A stretch of 64,000 nucleotides of DNA from Gymnogyps californianus. Its lineage: Eukaryota; Chordata; Aves; Accipitriformes; Cathartidae. This document shows, one piece after another, positions 49,759 through 62,165 of the stretch. The notes beneath the pieces were generated by a model. That model had not been told where the DNA came from, did no database searches, and saw nothing but the letters and a program-made list of their open reading frames with translations. Location of the stretch: contig NC_059473.1 in NCBI RefSeq assembly GCF_018139145.2, positions 60,370,707-60,434,706 on the forward strand, given 5' to 3'. Numbering within the stretch: the stretch's first letter is position 1; every line of letters begins with the position of its first letter. A program made the position numbers and the translations under genes.

Positions 49759-51279
49759 CAAGCAGGCAAGTCATCAAGTAAATGGAGATGAATGGCTTAG
49801 AAAGAAGAAAGGAATTCCTATCTATTTACAAGTATTGTGCCCTAGCCATGCTGAAGGATGAATCTAAGCAACAGTAGAGCATTAAAGCATGTTTTCCATA
49901 TGCTGACATTGCTGATTTCAGGCTGTAAGAATCAAGAGAGAGGTTACTAGTGCAATGTGAATGACAGTGAAATTCTATTCCCTTCTACACAATCCAATCC
50001 GTCAAAAACCTGGGACGTTTACAGTTGAAAAGTAATGCTGTCCCACACCCCGTGCTAGAAGATCATGAGAAGGACATTGAGAGCATCCTAATAACCTTTG
50101 CAAGTGCTTTGATAACGTTCTCAGAACAGAATTTCCTTACTTTCCCTATTTTGAAAGGTAGCTACTACAGCACTTAGATAAATTTCTTTTCACTCATGTT
50201 AGTCTCTTCTTTCCTGACAAATTTGGTTGGGCATCTCAGCAGGTAGTAGAGCGAAGGCTGTTGTTCCTGAAGCTCTTCAGTTCAAAGAGTTATCTGCCAC
50301 TGGGAGTTTCTGCCAGTGCAAAATCCTCCTCAGCTTCCTGACTCCCCGAGCACTGGTGAGGGGCTGGAGCCATGCGCTAAGTCCAGCCTCAGTTTTCCTT
50401 GTAATCGTCCTTTCCTGCTGGTTTACTGGAAACAGCACCAGACATGACTGACAAAATGCGCCTGCACTGCCATGTGTATCTGTCTGTTCACAGGCCAACT
50501 TGTCAAGTGGGGCATTCCTCCTCATAAAAGTACATCTGTGCTCCACTACAGCAACACCGTTTCCTTGCTAGCTGCACCTGTGGAAAAAGTCCTGCCTTGT
50601 CCAGACTGCTTTGTGCTACCTCCTCTCTGCAGGTCAGAGGAGATGTGTGCTAACCCAGCAATCCAGATCCCAGTCTGAGAGTGGGATGTCAGGAATGACA
50701 CCTGAAGAGACAAGGACCTGCTCCACATCTCATACCCTCAAAAGTGACGTCCAGACTTTTCACTGGACCACTTGTATGTGTGGCTTCAAAGGCAGACCCT
50801 GCCTTCCCTCCGTCCTGGGCTAGGACATCCAGTGATAATCAGGACAGCTATTGCTTACATGGAAAAGCTCCTTTGGAAGGTGTCAGGTATTTACCTCTCT
50901 CTGTAGGTAGCTGAAAATCAGAAGTAATGAGATGTAACCACCAACAAATCCACTCAGTGGTTTGATGTAATATGAATATGTTAAAACTGAATGTCTGGAG
51001 TCACGTAGTACAGATTGTAGACAGACACTCCCATGGATGCTTTTCAAAGCTGGAATATTCCCCTGCAAACTCCTCCTCTGTTTGCTAAGTTGACAGTATT
51101 TCAACAAAGTGTGCTTGTTTTTTCATTTATGATTGATTCCTCAAAACACCCAGCACAATGTGTTACGTGTACGAAATTAAGGGAGTCGGTGCTCACTACA
51201 TCTGTCTATAAGTTTCTAAGAAGAATTTATTTTTATGCACACGACTGGAATTGAAGGCTTGAAATGAAACTCTGGTTTA
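49759..51279 (+). other. RSPH3: RSPH3 3' untranslated region and following DNA
   Basis: ATTAAA at 49881-49886 is the first plausible polyadenylation signal; I saw no AATAAA in the next kilobase. The remainder is unique-looking sequence without a recognised gene. The end of the transcript cannot be fixed from sequence alone. Confidence 0.4.
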
Positions 51280-51284
51280 GAGTT

Positions 51285-51887
51285 CGTCCTGGTTTTGGCT
51301 GGGACAGAGCTAACTCTCTTCTTAGTAGCCGGTAAGTGCTGTGTTTTGGATTTAGTGTGAGAATAATGTTGATAACACGCTGATGTTTTAGTTGTTGCTA
51401 AGTAGCACTTATCTTAAGCCAAGGATTTTTCAGTTTCCCATGCTCTGCCAGCAAGCAGGTGTGCAAGAAGCTGGGAGGGAGCACAGCCAGGGCAGCTGAC
51501 CTGAACTAGCCAAAGGGGTATTCCATACCATAGAACGTCATGCCCAGTATATAAACAGGGGGAGTTGGCCGGGAGGCGCGGATCACAGCTCTGGCATTGG
51601 TCAGTGGGTGATGAGCAACTGCATTGTGCATCACTGGGTTTTTTTTTTTCCTTTTTTTTCCTCCTCTTTTTTTTTGTCATATTCCTTTTCATTACTATTA
51701 TTATTATTATATTTCATTATTATTATTGTTAGTATTATATTTTACTTTAGTTATTAAACTGTTCTTCTCTCAACCCACGAGTTCTACCTTCTTTCCTGAT
51801 TCTCCTCCCATCCCACTGGGAGCAGGGCGGGGGAGTGAGGGATTGGCTGCGTGGTGCTTGGCTGCTGGCTGGGGTTAAACCACGACA
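51285..51887 (+). mobile_element. Solo LTR, plus strand, with visible TATA box and poly(A) signal
   Basis: It runs from CGTCCTGGTTTTGGCTGGGA (first base changed from the expected TG) to GGGGTTAAACCACGACA. On this strand TATATAAA lies at 51548-51555 and ATTAAA at 51753-51758, with an ATT-repeat and T-rich tract between, which fixes the sense direction of the family. The flanks GAGTT (51280-51284) and GCATT (51888-51892) match only 3 of 5, suggesting an older insertion. It is in the same direction as RSPH3 and downstream of it. No internal viral genes. Confidence 0.88.
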
Positions 51888-53251
51888 GCATTGAATTCAG
51901 TGGGAGGTTAACCTCAATTTCAGTAGCACCAAGATTTTGCATTGTTTTTTTTCCCATGAGGATGGAGACTCCTGTCACGACTTCAGGTAAATCAGGTAAA
52001 TGACTTCAGGCTAATTTTATCTAGAGAAATAAAAAGGCTTTGTGACATGATTCATAAGAATTGTAAATGTTTCAGCTCATTTTTGGAACACTGTATGGCA
52101 GTTTTAAGGATTCCTCATTACTGAATGATTGTTTTGTCATCTATTTACAGGAGACTTAGTATAACCTAGAGGACTGCCGTGGATCATTCCTGAAAGGATT
52201 CAAACAAATGCTGACTTGAATATTTGGGTTTGGAACGTTACAAGAGGAAGGTGATCACCTGGAATATTTTCAATTTTGTCACTCCTGTTTTGTGTTTGAT
52301 TGCTAGAAAATTTACTTGAAGTGTTGAATTATTGTATTTAAATAGGTTGTGGCATTATTATGTATTCTTAAATTATTATTAAAAAATAATTAATTGTATG
52401 CCCTGCATTTTTACTTCATTAGAATGTGTAGATACAACTCAAGCATTGTGTATTGTGGTTAGAGTTTGCTGTAACAGGTTATGTTTTTATGGGGCCATAC
52501 AGCCATGAAGCTTTATACTGCACTGGCAGTTTTCCATTAATAGTCCTGTACTTGAATTCAGCCCCAGACATGGGCAGGTTGGCAGGGGAGGGGACCCCTC
52601 GCATCCTGTTGGTCACTGGAGAAGCAGAAACCCATCAGCAACAGTAAGGAGGGGATGAAGGATTTGGGGTAATGGCGTAGCTGTCACCTGTTTGGGGTGA
52701 TGCCGGCAGACACGCAGGCTGCGTGGCACAGGCCTTGCCACTGGCAGGGTGGCTCGGGGCCTGGCATGCAGGTGGCTGGGGGAGCCACCCCAGCCGAGGC
52801 CTAGCGTGAGCACCACATCCCTCAACACCACCTCCCCACGAGGACCCCTCCTGACGCCCTTCCCCTCCAAATCCCCTTTCTTTGGTCAGTGTCCCCAGCA
52901 GCAGCTGTCCCCGGCAGGCAGGTAAGGCTGCAGGGTGGCCAGCTCTGCACCCACAGTGGCCCGGGGGTCTGCAGCTCTTGAGTGTGCATATGGGTGCAAG
53001 GGGGAGCGGAGAGGGGACAGAGGGAGCTGACACTGCAGGCACTAGAGGGCAGCAATCCCGCCACAGAGACACGTAGAAAGACACAGATGTCACCTATTGC
53101 ACATTGCACACCCTGCACTAGCGACTCCTGTCTGGACTTCCCTCCTCTGCTAAACCCCATAGGTGTCGACCTTTTGCAAAATCTACTCATATTTATAACA
53201 TGAGGAGCCAACATTTAGGGTCACCCTACACAGTCCACACTAAGATCACAA

Positions 53252-53412
53252 CATCACAGAATGGTTTGGGTTGGAAGGGACCTTTAAAGATCATCTAGTC
53301 CCCCCACCCTGCCACGGGCAGAGACATCTTTCACTAGATTAGGTTGCTCAAAGCCCCATCCAACCTGGCCTTGAACACCTCCAATGATGGGCATCCACAA
53401 CTTCTCTGAGCA
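53252..53412 (-). mobile_element. CR1 LINE 3' fragment, antisense
   Basis: It reads CATCACAGAATGGTTTGGGT, then GGAAGGGACCTTTAAAGATC and CAAAGCCCCATCCAACCTGG, the reverse complement of the CR1 3' end. It is similar in text to the 3' end of the large copy in RSPH3 and appears less diverged than the piece at 25.9 kb. Confidence 0.92.
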
Positions 53413-55158
53413 TTGTGGGTTTCAGGGCTTTCTAACTGCAGCTGCCAATTATTTCCATGCCATGTCTCAGCCCTGGGCTGAAGCATTTCAAAAAGTTCAG
53501 CAGAGCTGTTTCAGCACGTTCTTTGAATGAGATTGGAGGAAAAATGCATTTCCCTGCCTATATTCAACCATCTTTTCAGATGATAAGCAACTTGATAAGC
53601 AACTCTTAACATATCTATGTGCTGGACCAGGATGCAGGCTTCTGGGTGCTTTCTGCCAGAACCGTCAGAAACCAGACACGAAGTTCATTTTGGCATTGAA
53701 CTGTGTCCAAAGGACCACTTGCAGCACAGAGGAGTTGAGCTGGTACCTCTTCTAGTCATGCCCCAGCTGGGTACCTGTCAGTAAAAGCCTCAAACAGTAG
53801 CATGTGTGCATAGTGAGGCTTCCTATCTTTGTGTGTTTTATCAAAAGCAGCTGGTTACAATATGACTGTATCCATGTGGTTTCCATCTACTGATTTCTCT
53901 GCAAAGAGGCAAAGCATTACTCCAACAACCAGCTCAGCAGTTTAGCTCCATGTTTACTTCAACACCCACTTGAGAAGTGGGAAAGACATTGAGACTTACT
54001 GCTTGGCCCTGATTCAGTTTGGGAATCCTCTTGACATTGATGGACCAAACTGGACTCCCCACATTTCTCCATTGCACACTGACAGACGGGGAGCATTTTG
54101 GTGAGAGTAAAATTCATGGATGGTTTGCTGCTGGCAGAAATCACGGGTTTCAAAGAGCTGCGGAGAGAACGAATAAAAAGAATACACCTATGAAAGTGTT
54201 TGCTCGCTTGCTTATATGCATGCGTTAAACATGAACCTCACCTTATCCATCTTTAATGGCTACAGCCTTGGGAGCCCGCAGAAGCTGTATTACTTTAACA
54301 ACAGCAGTATACAGCAATATACAGCAACGGCCCTGTGGTGTTCACAAAGCCATGAAGATTCCTGTCCTGCCCTCCTGCAGGAGACACCTTTAGACCAGTA
54401 TGACAGTATCTATCATAATGAAATAGTGAAACTATTTCAGAGTGGTTTCTCACTGCCAGGGTTTCTTTACTGGTACAAATCAGAAGCTAGACATGGCCTC
54501 AAGAACATTTCAGTGGTCTAGCTGTGATGCTGCTTTATTGCAGCATCATTGTAGTTATAAACTGCCTTATGTCGCCTCATTCCTCCTCCTCAGCCCCACC
54601 ACGAACATTTGGCGCTCTCAAGTTACCCAGGCCTCGGTTATTAACACATGATAACATTAGCATATATACATTGTCACTGGCAGCTTAAGTTAATAAATTT
54701 GACAGTGAAGTGTAGCAGCCATGGTAGTGGCATATCCCATGCTGCTGACTGCCATGGGGTTCATTTCTGGCAAAAAGTCTGGCTGAGAGGCTGGTGCAAA
54801 GATTACTTTTATCTATCAGAGTCCTAGCTGGATCTTGCAGCTGCTGCTGAGACAATATATACTGTTAAAAATGACCTAACAGCGGAATTTGACTTAACAG
54901 GAATCGTGATTCAATCATGCTTTGGCAATTTAAATTATATCTACTTTAAACATAGCTTTTTTTAAGATGATCATGTTAGAAAGTACTTATATGTAGGATG
55001 GGTTACAGAGTACATCTAAAAGACTATTTAATGGCAAATACCAGCAGGCCAACCATTACCATTTTAATTAATGGTAATTAATCAAATACATTTGTTTCAA
55101 ACAGAGTTGATGTAATACTTGAGTTATCTACAGTTCCCAAAACCACAACACACTGAAT

Positions 55159-55250
55159 CCACAGGATCACTGAAAGGTCTAGCTAGGTCTGAAGCGATCT
55201 CTGGATCCTTGGTCATCTGGTCCAACCTGCTCTAAAAGCAGGGCCCTAGA
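55159..55250 (-). mobile_element. Short diverged CR1 3' fragment, antisense
   Basis: CACAGGATCACTGAAAGGTC and TCATCTGGTCCAACCTGCTC resemble the antisense CR1 3' end. The limits are approximate. Confidence 0.6.
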
Positions 55251-55494
55251 TTAGGCTGGACTTTGACTGGCTGGGGTGTAAGCGCTGCTGAAACAGGTTG
55301 GGAGGCCTGGTGGCCTGCAAGCTGAGCAGCTGGGCAGCAACGCCCCTTGCAGCCATGAAGGCAAACCGCGTCCCAGGATGTGTCAGCAAGAGCATAACCA
55401 ACAGATCGAGGGATGCCATTATTCCACTCTACTTGGCACTTGTTGTTCGACAGCTGGAGGGCTGAGCCCAGCTGTAGTCTTCCCCAGTTCAAAA

Positions 55495-55690
55495 GAGGCA
55501 CTGAAAAATTGGAGAGGGTCCTGTGGAGGGCCACAGAGATGGTTAAATGTGGAGAACTTGCCATAGGAAGCAAGACTGAAGGCTGGGTGTGTTCAGCCTG
55601 GAGACGAGAAGGCTCAGCTGGATCTGATCGTGGTTTTCCAGCACTGAAATGGTGGTTATGGAGAAGGTGGAAGCATCTCCACAAGGATGA
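55495..55690 (+). mobile_element. Diverged CR1 ORF2 fragment, sense
   Basis: GGTCCTGTGGAGGGCCACAG followed by AGATGGTTAAATGTGGAGAA and TGTTCAGCCTGGAGACGAGA follows the CR1 ORF2 stretch that encodes [26 protein letters not shown] in intact copies. It is heavily mutated. Confidence 0.7.
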
Positions 55691-55919
55691 CCCGTGACAG
55701 GACAAGAAGAAACAGCCACAAGTCCCTTCAGGGGATATGCCAGCTGGCGGTGTGCACACGCTCCCTTCCTGTGCCCCTCAGCCTGCCAGGGTGCAAGTCT
55801 GCAACAAAACCCCAAGATAACGAAGCAGAATCGGTATGTGTGCAGGAAACCCTTAATGCTGTGAGGTGCCTTCCTTGGAAGTAGTTACCTACCACCAGTG
55901 CAGGTGAGGGGGTTGGTGC

Positions 55920-56680
55920 GGATCCTTCCAAGTACGGACAACTCCGTACGGCCACAGCAGCGGCAATGTCGGCGGTCGGAAAGCCGCGGGCTGGGATACT
56001 CACACTTCGTTTTGAACAAGTTTCCCGGTAGCGCCGTTGCAGAGCAAGCGCTCGGCACCAGCAGCGGAGCCGCGCCGCACCCCGCCCGGCCCGCCTCCGC
56101 GCTCTCCCCGGCCCGGCCCGGCCCTTCCCTTCCCTTCCCAGCGGCCCGCGGCGGCCCCCGAGCACCGCTCCCCGCCGGCCGCCCCGCGCTCTCCCGCCGA
56201 GCGGCCGCTGCCCCGCCGCTCCGGAGTGGCGGGGCGGGGAGGGGACGCGGCTCGTCCGTCCGCCCGCCCCTCGGCCCGGCCCTCCTCCGCCCCGCCCGCT
56301 GCCGCCCCGCCGCCAGGCGTCTCCCCGGGGCCGGGCACCGCCGCGGGGACAGGAGGGGCCGCCGCCGCTGTGCTCCCCCGCCAGGCGCTGGGGGAGCGGG
56401 CGGTGCCCGCGGAGCTGGGCCATGAGGTGAGCGGGGCCGCGCCGCGCCGGGGGCGGCAGGTGAGCGGGGGCGGCGTGCGGTGCCGAGCCGGGGGCGCTCC
56501 GCCGCCCCGCAGCGGTGCCGGGCCGCTCGGGGGAGCGGGGGGCGCGCTCCGGGCGGGCCGGCGGTGGCGGCGGGCGGCGGGGCGCTGAGGGGCGGGGGCC
56601 GGGCCGGCGGCAGCGCCGAGCACCGGGGCTGGCGGGCCGGGCAGGCCGCCCGCCGCCGCAGGAAAGCGAATTGCGCCACA
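55920..56680. promoter_or_regulatory. Second CpG island, unassigned promoter (candidate EZR)
   Basis: About 0.75 kb of very C+G-rich, CpG-dense DNA with many SP1-type boxes, sharply different from its surroundings. On the + strand, good donors occur at 56425/56426 (CCATGAG|GTGAGCG) and 56459/56460 (GGCAG|GTGAGCG), as at the end of a first exon; a donor-like GTGAGTATC also reads on the minus strand near 56.0 kb. In human the gene after RSPH3 is EZR in the same direction, whose first exon is non-coding, so this may be its promoter. No ezrin-coding exon is present in the window. The gene identity is inference only. Confidence 0.6.
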
Positions 56681-59410
56681 TGTGTCCGCCTTCAGGAGGA
56701 GACTTTTGTGTTTATTTATTTATTTGTTTCCCCCTTCTCCCTCTCAACTTTTCTCAAGCGCCAGCCGCTGCGCAGGCTCTCCCGTTTGTCCGTCCGCAGA
56801 GCCTCGCACCAGAGCCCCAGGACGGGCTTAACGCACTCGGGCCCACTCCAGCCCCTCTTGCCTCGAGGAACAGAAAGGCCTCAGGACCGGGGATTAAGGG
56901 GGGGCACATCTCCTCATCTTTCCTTCGTGCCTTTCTTCAGCCCCACGGCACTCACGGGGCTTTCACAGCAGAGCGTGGGGCAGCGGACGGCGCCTTGACG
57001 CGCGTTCGGCGGTGGCACCCCTCCGGCGTGAAGCTCGGGTCGTGGTCCGGGAGGTTTGTTCCCGTGTCAGAGAACATCTGTGGGCCCAAACATGCGCCAG
57101 CCAGTCACAAACAGGTCTTGATGCCTGCCTCAAAATCCCAGCCGACAGAAGTGGCCGCAGCACAGTTTACATCAGTTTTTCATCCCTCTTCAGCAGGGTG
57201 ACAACTTGCTGCGATCAAGTCTTGAGCTGTCATTAACTCCTACGGGAGATATGACTTTTTTTTTTTCTGTGGGGAAGAGGGGTTTACCACATTATATGAT
57301 TTATTTTTTCTTAAAGTACATAACTTTGTTAAAATTTAACTTTCAGTTTTTTATTTCCCCATTAAAAGTCTGTGTCCCATAGCCCAATGACAGTTCGTTT
57401 TTCTAGAAAGGTGAATTCAGGACTGCCGAAGTCTTCTCCGAGGGCTGTTGCTTCCCTGTGTGACTTGAGCATAACAAGTATGTGCCTTCTTACAAAGGAG
57501 GGCCAATAAGGCTAACTGCTTTTTTAGAAGATATTTGAAGTAGTTGATGAAGAGCACAAAGTAGTAGCTGTCTTTAAAATGTGAGTTTAAATGTAATCTT
57601 CCCACCTCAGCTGATACTTTGAATTCATAAAGGACTGTATAGGACAGAATCCAAGATGTGGTTTTGGGTACGTGATCGATCTGCATACATATTCATGTGC
57701 GGCCACTTCATCCAACATACAGGATTGTTCATATCACCTTGATGATGAGGGTCTTCAGGAATAAATACAAATGGTACATACATTCTCTTTTCCAGAAGTG
57801 GTAGGAGAGGATGTGCTTGGCATTATTGCCAGAACATTAGCAAATCCAGCTCTGATGGAACAAGGAAGGAAGAGGTTCGCAATCTGAGCACTCGTATCTC
57901 TCGGTATTGCAGTTGTAAAATGAACATCAATATGTGTGGCCTGATTCTTGGTTGTCCCAATGCTTAGCAGAAAATCTGGCTGTTTTAAATCTGAGATATC
58001 TAATCATGTGCAGTGGCACAAAGTGTCAAGCAGTCCTGTCCTGACTTGGCAACTTCTGCAACACAAGTGCGTCTCTTTTTCTTGTGAGGTCTGCAGTACT
58101 CCACTGGCCCCGCACATGCAGCACCTCGGTTGTGCTCTGACCCTTCGCTGGGGAGAAATAAAGATGCTGTCATTGGGAATTTCTCTTCACCGGTCCTTCC
58201 TGTCCCTGTTGTTGGTTTGGAGAAGCGGTGCACAGAGCACCGCTCCACCTCTGTGCGTGGGGAGCAGTCATCGTACTACACGAAATGGGGCTGTGCGAGG
58301 CAGGTGGCTCTGGGTGGAACGCAGGTAGTTCTGCTAAACAGAAGTATGGGTACAGTGACAGGATCAGTGACAAATTGTGTGATTACTATTTGATATTGCA
58401 CGTGTTTGCTGCTGTGGTGCCACTGTATGTGCAGTATATTTTCCACCATTAGTGTGCATGCACTTGCCCTGCATTGTAAGTCAAAGCAGTCAAAATCTCA
58501 TTTGCAAACCTAATGGGAGCCAGTATAGATCCTGGAGTAGTACAACTGCGTAACAGGCTGGTCGCCACCGTGTTTTGAATTGTTGAGTGCTCTCAAGGTG
58601 TATGTCTGACATTTAAACAGGACCTGATCATTCTGATCATGCAGATGCTGCAAATTGATAATGGGATTATTTGTGTAAGAAGTAGAAGATGGGGTGAGCG
58701 GGAATAAAAGCTAGAAATAAGATCAGAAGGACTGTACCAGTTTCTCTGGACCTGTGCATCAGAGTGAGAACAGTAGTGGGACGTTTGGAGAGTTCGATAC
58801 AAGAAAGCACATAAACACAACAAAATAAATAATTATTTCTTAAAGGCAGAAGGGGCCATTGAATCATGTAGTTAGTTCTCCACATTTAACCAGGTTGAAG
58901 CCCTAGATTGGGATCTTTAAGTTTATTTAAAATTGCTCAGTTTTCAAGGTAAAAATGAAGAGTTAAACCATTTTGAGTGCATTGCTTGTAAGTAGACTTT
59001 CTTTTAACACGGACACTTGTTTTGCATTCATTTTGCAGACATGTAAGCCAGCAGGTCACAGATTCATGCTCTCTAACTAAAGACAATAACTTCTATTTCC
59101 TTTCAATTCCGTAGTCTGTTCTGCAGTGAGAATCTCCTTGTTGTGAAGCTCTGTGAGCACACACATTTCTTCTCTCCCTGCCTGCCCTTCTGCCAGGACT
59201 CAGTGGAAAGGAAACAGCATAAGATAATTGCCCCCCGTGACCATTGAGACACGTTTATTCCACAGTGTGTTGCAGGGGCTGGGGCTGGCGCCGCTGTCCT
59301 TTTCCCTCAAACTCCTAACTTCTTGGCTGATGATTAAAAACCAAAAACATCAACCCCTGCCCCACCCATAAGTGTATACACACACTGTACTTAAGACAGT
59401 CTGTGCTGGT

Positions 59411-59451
59411 GTTCGATATAAGTTTCATGTGTTTGATATAAGTTTTCATGT
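59411..59451. repeat. Tandem duplication of about 20 bp
   Basis: GTTCGATATAAGTTTCATGT at 59411-59430 is followed by a 21-bp copy differing by one base change and one extra T (59431-59451). Confidence 0.75.
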
Positions 59452-60995
59452 GTTTGAGCACTCGACATTACACCTAACTTTACGAACCTAAATAGCCCTC
59501 TTGAGTAAGAGCAATCTGGCTCACAAGATGTTGGCAGAACCAGAGCATATTTAAAGTACGCATTGCCAACTAGTTCCCTACTGGCTCCACTGAGTTTTTA
59601 TTTTAAGATGTTCCTGCTTTCAAAGATAAGCATGAAGCAAACGAGACTGCTCCAAACACCAAGGGAACAGCAGTCACACACTTCTACTTAAGCACGTGCC
59701 ACCGTACAACTGGCCACATCATTTAATTGTCACTAAACCCAGAAGAAACTCTTTGTTCTTTTTTTGCGTGTGTGGAAAGAAGTAGGAAATCTCTTTAAAT
59801 GATGCCAAGGATACTGCTATTTTATAATAACTAGCAGGAAATAACAAGAGTTAGGACAGAAAGAAGGTCAGTCTACTTGAATTCTGTATGGGAAAATCTT
59901 GAAAGTTGATCATAAAATTTAATTCCACACATATCCCGAGGATAATCAAGTAAATATTTTGCTTCTAGCTTTGCTTTTTTGCTGACTTATCTCTTTCTTC
60001 CATGCATTCTTCTGAATATGGGCTATTTGGAATTTGCTTTGAAAGAGCGTTTCGGGTTCCAGATGTCTCTGACATGATATCTAGAAGCAGCAGTTCTTTC
60101 CAGTGTTCTTTGTCCGTATGCTTCTCATATTTCCTCTTTTTTCTTACTTTTTCTGCCTGTACTGATTGATCTTCTGTAAAATGACGTGAGTTGTGGTGCT
60201 AAATCAGGATCAAGGATGCCTTCGTAAACTAATTCTGTCTTGGAGGACAGAGTAGAAATGCTTTTATCTTTCTCCTTCCTGCACCTAGAGCACTATTTTA
60301 GGAGAAGCTGTTTCACAAACAACTTGTGAGAGCAAAATTTAAGCTTTCCAAATAGCATTAACTACTCATAATTCCAAGCTGGAATGATGATACAATAGGG
60401 ATTGTATCATAAGGCATTGATTTATAGTTCTAATGAGCTGGAGAGAGAACTTGATCCCACTGATTACCTCCCAGTGTTTTCTCCCATGCAGCTTCCATGA
60501 TTTTTCAAAGGACCTGCCTGAACACACGGACACTGTCTATTGCCTTGCTTAAACCCCTGATAAACTGCAGTGGGAATAAAATGTAGAAAAGCGTGCATTT
60601 CTAGTCCTTGTGGTGGGTCGTAAAAAGATTTAAAGTAAGCTCAATCATGCTGCATTGGTAACTCAGCATCCTTGTTTGTTGTAATTTTTTCCTCTGGAGA
60701 GCCTCAAGTTTCAAGTATAGAAAGATTTGACTCTTTGAGTTGCTAGTAAATCATTGAAGATATTAGACAAATATAAATGAAAACTCTAGTTCTTGTCTGT
60801 ATCATTGAAGAGCCTGAGAAAGTAGTTGTGCAGAACTGTGTGCATTTCATCTTGTTATTCTTAACTTAGGTGCTGCTATTGGAGTATAAAAGAAGATGTA
60901 GGGAGTATCTCAGGGATATCACCATGGTCTGCTGTGACTGGCACCTAGTCCTGACTCTCCAACTATTAAGTGATGGGGAAGAAGACCTCCCAGCT

Positions 60996-61021
60996 CTGTC
61001 TGACCCACAGGGGTCAGACAG
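60996..61021. repeat. Perfect palindromic pair, 11-bp arms and 4-nt spacer
   Basis: CTGTCTGACCC at 60996-61006 and its exact reverse complement GGGTCAGACAG at 61011-61021 are separated by ACAG. The inner part, TGACCC-N4-GGGTCA, has the form of an everted nuclear-receptor half-site pair. Function is not shown. Confidence 0.7.
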
Positions 61022-62165
61022 TAAGTGCCGACGTTCATCCCAGCCTAGCTGCTGGGAGACAGTCCTCTGTGTAATGTGGATGGATTCCCTGTCCCAATTG
61101 CTGTCTCCTCCGTCTCCTCCTCCCCTGCTCTGAGGGAGGTGGGAATGGGTCTGTCCTAGGAGGATGCTTCTTCATTGCCTACTTTCTGTGTATCTTGGGG
61201 AGGAGCAGGGGAGTTGTCTCTTTTGTGTGTTGAGATACAATAGGAGAGCAGTCATCTCTTGGGTGTCTAGAGTGATAGTATTCTTTTTGCCTTATGTGGG
61301 GCAGTGGGGCTTCTGACAGGGAAATTTGTGCTTATGGTTAAGGTAGTTCAGCTGGTGTCTGCGCAGACCTGCATGTTGCACGTAGAGCTCTTTCAGTACT
61401 AAACGTCAACTCTGTGCTGAGGGGTGTCGCAGATGACCTGCGCAACCCAGACACGCCGCGTGGAATGGCTCACCGCGTTCATTGCGCAGATGGCACCATG
61501 CTTTGTCTTCACGGTGACGCTAACCATGTTGGGGCAAGTTGTGTGCTGCCAGTTCAGGAGCGCTAGTCACTCCAGAATGGCGAGATTAATCCACAGATTA
61601 CTAAGTTTGCTGGGTTCATCCTGTTGGGAGGCACTGTCCCTTGTCAACCTTCTGATGCCATTGCCTCTCAAACGATTGTCTGAAGAACTGTAGCAAGAAA
61701 TGCATTTGCAGCAAATGCAGAATAGCAGCTGGTAAAGTGCATAGGGTGGTGCCACGAGTGTGGTCAGCTGTGTGCATTGGGCATACAAGTCACGGGCAAG
61801 GTGTAGGTAGGCCAGAGAGTCCTGTAGTGTAGGCACACAGAGAGTGCAGAGATAGCCACTGTGCCCCCGTGCAGTCCATCTGATACCTAGAGCAGACAAA
61901 GACAGGGCACAGCATTTGCTCCAAGTCTTGTACCAAGGCACAGGTAACAAAGTCGGTGTAGAAGTGCTTTGCTTTTCTTCAGGGCATGTAATAGAATTAG
62001 GGAAATACTAGAGTAGCAGTATCTAACCTGTGGTAGCATATACAATAGCAAGCAAATGTAGCGTAGTGAGCAATATTATACTTTGCTCCTCCACTCAGTC
62101 TCTTGTTTCCAGGTTCCTGTTGCTATGAATGGTGTTGAGGGACTCTTGAGGATAAGCAAGGATAT

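Larger units (their letters stand above)
51893..55900. other. Intergenic DNA upstream of the second CpG island
   Basis: No exon was recognised. It contains A/T-rich DNA around 52.3-52.4 kb, a G+C-richer part at about 52.6-53.1 kb whose open frames look incidental, a small 12-bp tandem duplication (GATAAGCAACTT/GATAAGCAACTC at about 53.58-53.61 kb), and three CR1 pieces listed separately. Confidence 0.55.
56681..62165. other. Gene-free stretch, perhaps a first intron
   Basis: If the CpG island starts a + strand gene, this is its first intron. No exon was recognised. Contents noticed are a 21-bp tandem duplication (59411-59451), a perfect palindromic pair (60996-61021) and a CpG-richer patch with open frames on both strands (about 61.42-61.95 kb). 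Confidence 0.5.

Noticed and set aside
55728..56681. A 317-codon minus-strand open frame and other long frames across the second CpG island
   Set aside because: They arise because very C+G-rich DNA has few stop codons. The proteins are runs of Arg, Gly, Pro and Ala, overlap one another on both strands and match no family.
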